Source: Gammaproteobacteria bacterium RIFCSPHIGHO2_12_FULL_45_12 (GTDB lineage: Bacteria > Pseudomonadota > Gammaproteobacteria > DSM-16500). From it: a stretch of DNA of 6,016 bases. Below are positions 1 through 5,042 of the stretch, in pieces. Location of the stretch: the NCBI GenBank assembly GCA_001801665.1, contig MGYH01000021.1:1-6016 (forward strand), given 5' to 3'. A program made the position numbers and the translations under genes. Position 1 is the first letter of the stretch, and each line of letters begins with the position of its first letter. The notes under the pieces are model-generated. The model had not been told where the DNA came from. It did not search any database and worked only from the letters and a program-made list of their open reading frames with translations.

Positions 1-66
1 ATCATGGCAACCATGCGAAACTGGAAAAATAAAATTCTTCTTATTGAATCGATAAATCCTAAATGA
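1..66 (+). other. Possible 3' end of an upstream gene, frame undecided
   Basis: All three plus-strand frames are open from the window edge, with first stops at 30-32, 53-55 and 64-66. The frame ending at 64-66 reads 21 residues and ends LLIESINPK; the frame ending at 30-32 reads HGNHAKLEK. In many gammaproteobacteria the gene before tmk is mltG (yceG, a septal lytic transglycosylase), so one of these tails could be its C-terminus. The stretch is too short to recognise a family, and the link to mltG rests on gene order alone. Confidence 0.2.
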
Positions 67-102
67 CATGATCTATACGCTGGGTTACTATAAAGTCAAA
101 GA

Positions 103-156
103 CTGGATTGCCGCGTCGCAAAAAACGCTCCTCGCAACGACGAATGAATGATGCAA
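103..156. repeat. Dispersed repeat, 'ctggattgc...cgcaacgacg' type, copy 1
   Basis: The core at 103-142 starts ctggattgc and ends ctcgcaacgacg, around a middle that reads cgtcgcaaaaaacgctc. The same ends recur at 4867-4904. The similarity continues past the core: 138-156 reads cgacgaatgaatgatgcaac-like sequence, while 4900-4915 reads cgacgaatgatgcaac, so this copy has an extra atga. Its reverse complement also matches the left arm of the hairpin at 4794-4833. This copy is a single arm; no partner arm forming the long hairpin is visible beside it. Confidence 0.8.
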
Positions 157-179
157 CGCGCTAGCACTCCGTAACGGGC

Positions 180-260
180 ATCCTCTGGAGCGTTTTTTGC
201 GCTGTCATCCTCTGGAGCGTTTTTTGCACTGTCATCCTGAGGAGCGTTTTTTGCGACGAA
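180..260. repeat. Three tandem copies of a 27-bp unit
   Basis: Units begin at 180, 207 and 234. The first two differ at one base (g201 versus a228). The third has ctga instead of ctct near its start and diverges after the shared ggagcgttttttgcg, running on into gacgaaggatct. The unit is the start of a common intergenic repeat (gtcatcctgag...gaaggatct) expanded in tandem, each copy carrying a run of six T. A transcript could form small agcg/cgct hairpins in the first copy, but a terminator role is only a guess. Confidence 0.85.
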
Positions 261-305
261 GGATCTCGTGTTTTTTAGGAGATTCTTCGCTTCGCTCAGA
301 ATGAC
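231..305. repeat. Imperfect inverted repeat of the gtcatcctgag/ctcagaatgac family
   Basis: Outer arms 231-241 (gtcatcctgag) and 295-305 (ctcagaatgac) are complementary except at one position. Inner arms 257-267 (cgaaggatctc) and 279-289 (gagattcttcg) are likewise complementary with one mismatch, around an 11-base loop at 268-278. The left side between the arms is 15 bases and the right side 5, so the left half carries about ten extra bases, the T-rich piece. Two head-to-head copies of one repeat family explain this structure. It overlaps the third 27-bp unit. Confidence 0.75.
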
Positions 306-324
306 GGGCTTCGCTCAGAATGAC
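289..324. repeat. Two direct copies of a 17-bp repeat segment
   Basis: The 17 bases gcttcgctcagaatgac occur at 289-305 and again, identical, at 308-324, a period of 19 bases. This is the end of the dispersed repeat family that also appears, in the opposite orientation, just after lolD. The partial duplication resembles the end-only duplications seen at 180-260 and 4715-4754. Confidence 0.85.
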
Positions 325-379
325 AGCTCATTTGCTTGTTTCATAGCACGGTATTCATAGAAGTTCAAAAGGACGAGCC

Positions 380-1027
380 ATGCGCGGTAAATTAATGACA
401 ATTGAAGGGGTGGAAGGTGCTGGCAAAAGTACAGCGCTGCAAGGTATTCAGGATTTTTTATTACTTCATCACATTCCGTTTGTCATGACACGCGAGCCTG
501 GCGGGACAGCATTGGCTGAAGTCATTCGTCAGTGGCTGTTACGTCCAGAGCTTGATGAATTTATTTATCCTGAAACGGAATTGTTATTAATGTTTGCTGC
601 GCGCGCGCAGCACATACGCCTATGTATTGAGCCAGCCTTGCAATCAGGGCAGTGGGTGGTGAGTGATCGCTACATTGATGCGAGTTTTGCTTATCAGGGG
701 GGCGGCAGAAATGTGAATCCTGATTTATTGCAAGCGCTGGATCATCATGTGACAGGCACTTTATATCCTGATTTAACGCTGCTCCTTGATGTGCCGGTTA
801 AGGTGGGTGCGGCACGCGCGGCCAAGCGTGGTGCGCCAAAAGACCGAATTGAGCAAGAAGAACAGGATTTTTTTGAGGCTGTGAGAAAGGCTTATCTTGA
901 TCGCGCCGAACAGGATAAGGCCAGAATAAAAGTCATTGATGCCAGTTCAGATGAAAGAGTGGTGCAAGCACAGATTCATGAAGTGCTGGAACACTTCTTG
1001 CAAGTTAGCCGTGAAGGTGCCTCATGA
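380..1027 (+). CDS. tmk: Thymidylate kinase (dTMP kinase)
   Basis: This cytoplasmic kinase phosphorylates dTMP to dTDP with ATP, the step both de novo and salvage routes to dTTP must pass. The 215-residue length is normal. Visible motifs are the P-loop GVEGAGKST at 10-18, the dTMP-binding REPGG at 38-42, the DRY motif at 96-98, and a lid segment ending KDRIEQE at 154-160 with several basic residues before it. A P-loop with no arginine combined with a basic lid fits the type II (E. coli-like) enzymes. The ATG at 380 follows an aaagga ribosome-binding site (368-373) at 6 bases spacing, and the MRGKLMTIEG start matches the family. Its stop overlaps the holB start by 4 bases (ATGA), so the two are probably translationally coupled. 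It heads the five-gene cluster; any promoter would lie in or beyond the repeat-filled leader. Identification is firm. Confidence 0.97.
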   Translation: MRGKLMTIEGVEGAGKSTALQGIQDFLLLHHIPFVMTREPGGTALAEVIRQWLLRPELDEFIYPETELLLMFAARAQHIRLCIEPALQSGQWVVSDRYIDASFAYQGGGRNVNPDLLQALDHHVTGTLYPDLTLLLDVPVKVGAARAAKRGAPKDRIEQEEQDFFEAVRKAYLDRAEQDKARIKVIDASSDERVVQAQIHEVLEHFLQVSREGAS

Positions 1028-2001
1028 TATTGCCATGGCAAACCGAACAGTGGGCGCGGTTATTGGCGGCCACTCAAGCCAATCGTTTACCGCATGCCTT
1101 GTTGTTGTCAGGCATTCAGGGGACGGGTAAACGTCAGTTCGCAGATGCCTTATCGCAGGCATTGTTGTGCCAGTCCGCTAAAGTCGATGGTGTCAGTGTG
1201 TGTGGCCGCTGCCATGCCTGCAAAATGGCGGCTGGCCGTGTGCACCCCGCTATTTTCTGGGTGGAGCCAGAAGAAAGGGGGCATGCCATTAAAATTGACC
1301 AGATTCGTGCCGCCAATGAATTTGTTCAGCAAACCGCTTTGCAAGGTGATAGGCGTGTGGTGATTGTTAATCCCGCAGATGCCATGAATCGGAATGCCGC
1401 CAATGCCTTGTTAAAGACGCTTGAAGAGCCAGCATCGGGTGCCTTGTTATTGCTGGTCAGTTCACAGCGGGAACGTTTGCCCGCCACCATTTTAAGCCGC
1501 TGTCAGTTGCTGCATTTTCCACGTCCCTCTTTACAGGTGGCGCTGCAATGGATGAATGATCAGGCGGTGACAAGCATGGCCTCTGCTTTATTGCTACGAT
1601 TGGCGAATGGGGCGCCGCTTGCGGCATTAGCATTAGCGACTGATGGCTCGTTAGCGGTCAGACAAAATTTATATAATGGGTTGGCCGGATTAATACAGAA
1701 AAAAATAGATCCCATTAAGCTCGCGTTTCAGTTTAAGGAAATGCCGCCCCTGTCATTTGTGGATACGATGCTAAGCTGGCTCATGGATTGCTTGCGTGTT
1801 CAGTTGGGGGGGCTGCCAAACGAGATAGTGAATCACGATTTTGAAGCGGAAATAGTCAGGTATGCCGGACTGACGCAGCTTGCTGACAATGTTAGTCATT
1901 TAACGTATTTGCAGCAGTTACGTGGTCAAGTGGTTTTGGGTTTAAACTTGAATAAGCAGTTGCTGGTTGAAAATGTCTTGTTGCGCTCTGGGCTTGTTTG
2001 A
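1024..2001 (+). CDS. holB: DNA polymerase III delta-prime subunit (clamp loader)
   Basis: Delta-prime is a structural subunit of the clamp-loader complex that places the beta sliding clamp on DNA. The 325 residues show an AAA+ fold. GIQGTGKR at 30-37 is a degenerate P-loop, with Arg where Ser/Thr is usual, in keeping with a subunit that does not itself hydrolyse ATP. A zinc-finger set of cysteines lies at C49, C60, C63 and C66. The family segment NAANALLKTLEEP is at 124-136, and the SRC motif, whose arginine (R159) acts on a neighbouring subunit's ATP, is at 158-160. The C-terminal third is the less conserved collar domain. The start at 1024 overlaps the tmk stop and has aagg at 1014-1017. 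In Pseudomonas pilZ usually follows holB; here an 18-base gap leads straight to tatD. Identification is firm. Confidence 0.95.
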   Translation: MILPWQTEQWARLLAATQANRLPHALLLSGIQGTGKRQFADALSQALLCQSAKVDGVSVCGRCHACKMAAGRVHPAIFWVEPEERGHAIKIDQIRAANEFVQQTALQGDRRVVIVNPADAMNRNAANALLKTLEEPASGALLLLVSSQRERLPATILSRCQLLHFPRPSLQVALQWMNDQAVTSMASALLLRLANGAPLAALALATDGSLAVRQNLYNGLAGLIQKKIDPIKLAFQFKEMPPLSFVDTMLSWLMDCLRVQLGGLPNEIVNHDFEAEIVRYAGLTQLADNVSHLTYLQQLRGQVVLGLNLNKQLLVENVLLRSGLV

Positions 2002-2010
2002 TGGGTGGAT

Positions 2011-2015
2011 GAGGG
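2011..2015 (+). promoter_or_regulatory. Ribosome-binding site deciding the tatD start
   Basis: The gaggg at 2011-2015 lies 4 bases before the ATG at 2020. An in-frame GTG at 2005 would place this site inside the gene and add five residues (start codon then DEGY) that are not typical of the family. The ATG at 2020 gives MFLVDSHCHLD, the usual TatD beginning. Confidence 0.6.
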
Positions 2016-2019
2016 ATAT

Positions 2020-2808
2020 ATGTTTTTAGTTGATTCACATTGCCATCTGGATTTACTGGATTTGACAGCCGATAGCGGGGATGTCGCCAAAGTGATTGAG
2101 CGCGCAAGGCAACATGGCGTGCACCATTTGTTGAATGTTTGCGTGTCACTCAAGCATTTTCAGGCAGTCCTTACAACGGCCTCGGCTTATCCTTTTGTGA
2201 GTGCCTCAGTTGGATTGCATCCGAATGAACAGGCAGAAGAGGTCGATACCGATACCTTGCTCGCCCTAGCGCAGCCCCAAAAAGTGGTTGCCATTGGGGA
2301 AACGGGGCTTGATTACTTTCGATCACAAGGAGAGATGAATTGGCAGCGTGAGCGTTTTCGTGCGCATGTTCGTGCGGCCCACATCACAAAAAAACCCTTG
2401 ATTATTCATACGCGCCAGGCGCAAGAAGACACCATTCAGGTGATGCAAGAAGAGCAGGCCGATCAGGTTGGCGGTGTCATGCACTGTTTTACTGAAACAT
2501 GGCCCATGGCGAAGCAGGCACTGGATATGGGTTTTTATATTTCTTTTTCGGGCATCGTGACTTTCAAAAATGCGCTTAGCATTCAAGAGGTCGCGTGTAA
2601 AGTGCCGCTTGATAGAATGCTGCTTGAAACGGACTCGCCTTATCTGGCACCCATTCCCTTCCGTGGGAAGACCAATGAACCGGCTAATGTAAAATATATC
2701 GCCGCCTATATGGCAGCGCTTCGGAAGATGTCAGTGGCTGATCTCGCAGAGCAAACCACTCGCAATTTTTTTACTTTATTCAAGGGAGCGGAAAGAACAC
2801 ATGTTTAA
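2020..2808 (+). CDS. TatD/YcfH-family metal-dependent hydrolase
   Basis: The 262-residue product is a TIM-barrel hydrolase of the TatD family, whose tested members are metal-dependent DNases (exonucleases, and repair or apoptosis-like nucleases in some organisms). Gene order matches E. coli ycfH, the TatD paralogue after holB, rather than tatD of the twin-arginine operon; the physiological substrate of YcfH is not well settled. All expected metal ligands are present: H7 and H9 in DSHCHLD (5-11), E94 in AIGETGLDYF (91-100), H130 in IHTRQ, H155 in MHCFTET, and D205 in LLETDSPYLAP (201-211). No signal peptide or membrane segment is seen, so it should be cytoplasmic. It starts 18 bases after holB, and its stop overlaps the next gene by 8 bases (ATGTTTAA). 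The family is certain; the exact function is inferred. Confidence 0.94.
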   Translation: MFLVDSHCHLDLLDLTADSGDVAKVIERARQHGVHHLLNVCVSLKHFQAVLTTASAYPFVSASVGLHPNEQAEEVDTDTLLALAQPQKVVAIGETGLDYFRSQGEMNWQRERFRAHVRAAHITKKPLIIHTRQAQEDTIQVMQEEQADQVGGVMHCFTETWPMAKQALDMGFYISFSGIVTFKNALSIQEVACKVPLDRMLLETDSPYLAPIPFRGKTNEPANVKYIAAYMAALRKMSVADLAEQTTRNFFTLFKGAERTHV

Positions 2809-4051
2809 ACCAGCGGCTCTATTTATTGGTTTGCGCTACACGCGAGCAAAACGCCGTAATAGTTTTATTTCATTCATTTCCCTGATTTCAATGGTGGGCA
2901 TTGCATTAGGCGTCATGGTGCTGATCACCGTTTTATCCGTGATGAATGGATTTGACATGGAAATTAAAAAACGCGTGTTTAGTATGGTGCCCGCCATCAC
3001 AGTGACCAGTCAAACGGGTTCGGTCAGTGACTGGAAGTCACTCACTAAAACACTGGAAAAAATGCCTGAGGTGAAAGCAACCGCACCATTTGTGGCGGGA
3101 GAGGTATTGCTTAGTTATGCTGGGGTCGTGCAGGCGGCGCTGGTGAACGGTATTCTTCCTGATGAGGAAAGAAAGCTTTCGGAATTAGCGAATAAAATGG
3201 TGCAGGGTAAACTGGCTGATTTGCAGTCTGGCAAGTTCGGCATTGTCCTTGGTCAAAGTCTGGCTGAATTATTGGGCGCATCGGTTGGGGATAAGGTGAC
3301 CGTGGTGACGCCGCAAGTCAGTTTGTCGCCGGCGGGTGTATTGCCGCGCTTTAAGCGGTTCACCGTCGTTGGCATCTTTCGCGCAGGCAACGGCTTTGGG
3401 TTTGATCGTGGTTTTGGCTATATTGATTTGCATGACGCGCAAAAACTGTATGGCATGGGCGCGAATGTGACAGGCTTGCATGTGGATATCAAAGATGTTT
3501 ATGCGGCGCCAACGGTGGCGGTTCAGTTAGCCAATGATTTTTCCGCCAATGCCAATATTAGCACCTGGGCGGATCAGTTCGGCGAATTTTTTCATGCGGT
3601 GCAGTTAGAAAAAACCATGATGTTTTTTATTTTGATGTTATTAATTGCCGTGGCAGCGTTTAATTTGGTATCAACCTTGGTGATGGTGGTGAATGATAAA
3701 GAGTCGGATATTGCGATTTTACGAACTTTCGGCGCCACGCCTCGTATGATAATGTCTATTTTTATTGTTCAAGGTAGTTTGGTGGGGTTGATGGGAACCT
3801 TGCTTGGTGTGGTGAGCGGTGTTTTTCTGGCCTATCATGTGACCACGCTGGTGAATGTCATTGAGCATGTGTTTCATGTTCAACTGATTTCATCCAACGT
3901 TTATTTTGTCGATTATTTGCCATCTGAAATCAGGTGGCGTGATATTGCCAGCATTTGTTTTGCATCGCTGGTGTTGAGTTTTGTTGCCACCCTTTATCCT
4001 GCTTGGCGGGCTTCCAAAACAGATCCTGTGGAGTCGTTGCGTTATGAGTAA
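2801..4051 (+). CDS. lolC: Lipoprotein-releasing permease, LolC/LolF type
   Basis: This inner-membrane permease works with LolD to extract outer-membrane lipoproteins and pass them to the periplasmic carrier LolA. The 416 residues have the family layout: TM1 about 23-49, a large periplasmic domain about 50-270, and TM2 (272-297), TM3 (313-345) and TM4 (380-402). In the periplasmic domain, PQVSLSPAGVLPRFKRF (171-187) aligns with the LolC Hook that binds LolA, including the two bounding prolines. Other parts resemble LolE from memory: FDRGFGYIDLHDAQKLYGMG, VTGLHVDIKDV, FNLVSTLVMVVNDK and SSNVYFVDYLPSEIRW. The last residues, VESLRYE, are again LolC-like. No lolE follows lolD, so it may be a LolF homodimer subunit. 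The ATG at 2801 overlaps the tatD stop and follows a ggag at 2785-2788 and aagggag-rich sequence. The family is firm; LolC versus LolF is inference. Confidence 0.95.
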   Translation: MFKPAALFIGLRYTRAKRRNSFISFISLISMVGIALGVMVLITVLSVMNGFDMEIKKRVFSMVPAITVTSQTGSVSDWKSLTKTLEKMPEVKATAPFVAGEVLLSYAGVVQAALVNGILPDEERKLSELANKMVQGKLADLQSGKFGIVLGQSLAELLGASVGDKVTVVTPQVSLSPAGVLPRFKRFTVVGIFRAGNGFGFDRGFGYIDLHDAQKLYGMGANVTGLHVDIKDVYAAPTVAVQLANDFSANANISTWADQFGEFFHAVQLEKTMMFFILMLLIAVAAFNLVSTLVMVVNDKESDIAILRTFGATPRMIMSIFIVQGSLVGLMGTLLGVVSGVFLAYHVTTLVNVIEHVFHVQLISSNVYFVDYLPSEIRWRDIASICFASLVLSFVATLYPAWRASKTDPVESLRYE

Positions 4052-4718
4052 TCCCGTATTAGCATGCTATGATTTAGAGAAAACATTTGTCGACGGTGTT
4101 TCAAAAGTTGAGGTGTTGCGGCGGGTCAATTTGCAAGTGCAAGCGGGAGAAATGCTTGCCATTGTGGGTAATTCGGGCTCAGGGAAAAGTACGTTGATGC
4201 ATTTATTGGGAGGTCTCGATCAACCCAGCAATGGCTATGTGATGTTGCATGGCAAGAACCCGCATAAACTGTCTGAGTCTGAAAAGTGTCAGTTAAGAAA
4301 TCAATATTTAGGTTTTGTCTATCAGTTCCATCATTTGTTACCCGAGTTTTCGGCATTGGAAAATGTGGGAATGCCCTTGTTGATCCGTGGTGAAATGCCC
4401 CTGCGTATTCTGGAAAAGGCCGCGCACTTGTTGGAGATGGTGGGGTTAAAAGATCGCATGCAGCATCGGCTTTCGCAATTGTCAGGTGGTGAGCGTCAGC
4501 GTGTTGCCATTGCAAGAGCGCTGGTTTGTGATCCACTGTGTGTTCTGGCGGATGAACCAACCGGCAACCTTGACCCCAAAAACGCAGAAAAAGTGTTAAA
4601 CCTTTTTTTTGATTTGCAGCAAAAACAGCAAACCAGTGTGGTGATGGTCACGCATGATCCGCAAATTGCACAGCGAGCGCATCGTGTGCTTTGCCTAACT
4701 GAAGGTGTCTTAGTATAG
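4044..4718 (+). CDS. lolD: Lipoprotein-releasing ABC transporter ATPase LolD
   Basis: LolD is the cytoplasmic ATPase that powers lipoprotein release by the LolC/F permease. The 224 residues contain every ABC motif: Walker A GNSGSGKST at 42-50, the Q-loop Q94 within the LolD-typical FVYQFHHLLPEF, signature LSGGERQR at 146-153, Walker B VLADEP at 167-172, D-loop GNLD at 174-177 and H-loop H204. The ATG at 4044 gives MSNPVLACYDL and overlaps the permease stop by 8 bases (ATGAGTAA); ggag at 4030-4033 is the likely ribosome-binding site. A longer in-frame start at 3981 would lie deep inside the permease gene and add 21 residues unlike the family. The protein ends LCLTEGVLV, some nine residues shorter than E. 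coli LolD (233), and its stop codon lies inside a tandem repeat. All catalytic parts are intact, so it should be functional. Confidence 0.96.
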   Translation: MSNPVLACYDLEKTFVDGVSKVEVLRRVNLQVQAGEMLAIVGNSGSGKSTLMHLLGGLDQPSNGYVMLHGKNPHKLSESEKCQLRNQYLGFVYQFHHLLPEFSALENVGMPLLIRGEMPLRILEKAAHLLEMVGLKDRMQHRLSQLSGGERQRVAIARALVCDPLCVLADEPTGNLDPKNAEKVLNLFFDLQQKQQTSVVMVTHDPQIAQRAHRVLCLTEGVLV

Positions 4719-4754
4719 CACTGTCATTCTGAGCATAGCACTGTCATTCTGAGC
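4715..4754. repeat. Two perfect tandem copies of a 20-bp unit at the lolD stop
   Basis: The 20 bases atagcactgtcattctgagc occur at 4715-4734 and, identical, at 4735-4754. The lolD stop TAG (4716-4718) is in the first copy. The second copy runs on into the longer dispersed repeat at 4743-4774, so the tandem is a partial duplication of that repeat's left end, like the 27-bp units before tmk. Confidence 0.9.
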
Positions 4755-4774
4755 AGAGCGAAGAATCTCCTGAA
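4743..4774. repeat. Dispersed repeat, gtcattctgag...gaagaatct type
   Basis: Positions 4743-4772 match the reverse complement of 276-305 at 27 of 30 bases. The pair therefore lie in opposite orientation on the two sides of the operon. It is followed by a run of seven T at 4778-4784. With no strong stem directly before the T run, I do not call this a terminator. Confidence 0.8.
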
Positions 4775-4793
4775 TTATTTTTTTGAATTGAAT

Positions 4794-4915
4794 CGTCGTT
4801 GCGAGGAGCGTTTTGTGCGACGAAGCAATCCAGAATGTCTGCAATATCATGATTTTTGACGACGTTCTGGATTGCTTCAGCCAAAAAGCGGCCTCGCAAC
4901 GACGAATGATGCAAC
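4794..4915. repeat. Long imperfect inverted repeat (about 111-bp hairpin)
   Basis: Outer arms 4794-4806 (cgtcgttgcgagg) and 4892-4904 are perfectly complementary over 13 bp. Inner arms 4822-4838 (gaagcaatccagaatgt) and 4862-4878 pair over 17 positions with one G-T wobble. Between them the two sides differ: 4807-4821 carries gcgttttgtgcg, while 4879-4891 carries ccaaaaagcgg. The small palindrome atcatgat at 4846-4853 lies at the centre of symmetry. Similarity to the copy at 103-156 extends to about 4915. A transcript would fold strongly; it could serve as an RNA stability or transcription-ending structure after lolD, or be a selfish, non-autonomous element. No coding capacity is needed to explain it. 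Confidence 0.85.
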
Positions 4916-5042
4916 AAAGCCTCTGCGTATCCCTCAAACAAGCGAGTCTTATTACCCGAAAGTCGAACAAGCCAAAATGGTGTTAGTGGAAAAGAATAAG
5001 GATAAGCATGCCGATAGTCATTTTATGCTTTTTACTGGGTGA
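4860..5042 (+). other. Open frame, possible gene remnant before comEC
   Basis: This frame is open from a stop at 4857-4859 to TGA at 5040-5042. Its first part is translated repeat sequence. From about 4923 it reads protein-like, polar, lysine-rich sequence including YYPKVEQAKMVLVEKNK and ending HADSHFMLFTG. The only ATG before the last few codons is at 4977, giving 21 residues, with no clear ribosome-binding site. It overlaps the comEC start by 35 bases. It could be the tail of a gene broken by repeat insertion, or chance. I do not recognise a family. Confidence 0.2.
4998..5002 (+). promoter_or_regulatory. Ribosome-binding site of comEC
   Basis: The aagga at 4998-5002 lies 5 bases before the ATG at 5008. 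An in-frame TAG at 4984-4986 excludes any start further upstream, and 5008 is the first ATG after it, which fixes this as the most likely start. Confidence 0.65.

Larger units (their letters stand above)
67..379. other. Gene-free region filled with short repeats
   Basis: No convincing gene lies here. Most of the stretch from 103 to 324 is made of short repeats described in separate entries. The remainder, about 325-379, is the tmk leader. It contains a weak -35-like TTGCTT at 332-337 with AT-rich hexamers about 14 to 17 bases downstream, but no promoter that stands out. A 27-codon frame at 68-151 has no visible ribosome-binding site and its second half is read from a repeat, so it is not called as a gene. 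Confidence 0.6.

Noticed and set aside
180..324. CRISPR array
   Set aside because: The 27-bp units are directly adjacent with no unique spacers, and no cas genes are present.
1892..2153. Minus-strand open frames across the holB-tatD junction
   Set aside because: Both overlap two firmly identified genes on the other strand and have composition expected of antisense frames.
2323..2586. Minus-strand open frame of 87 codons
   Set aside because: It is antisense to the conserved core of the TatD-family gene and has no motif of its own.
3981..4043. Extended lolD start at 3981
   Set aside because: The extra 21 residues are read from the coding sequence of the permease C-terminus in another frame and do not resemble LolD; the ATG at 4044 has a ribosome-binding site and the correct family start.
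4126..4560. Minus-strand open frame of 144 codons
   Set aside because: It lies wholly opposite lolD, whose ABC motifs are all intact; the antisense product shows no domain.
4755..4790. Intrinsic terminator for lolD
   Set aside because: There is a T run at 4778-4784 but no strong GC-rich stem immediately before it.
4710..4970. Minus-strand open frames of 86 and 65 codons after lolD
   Set aside because: They are translations of the repeats (for example EILRSAQNDSAMLRMTVLY), with no recognisable domain and no convincing ribosome-binding site.
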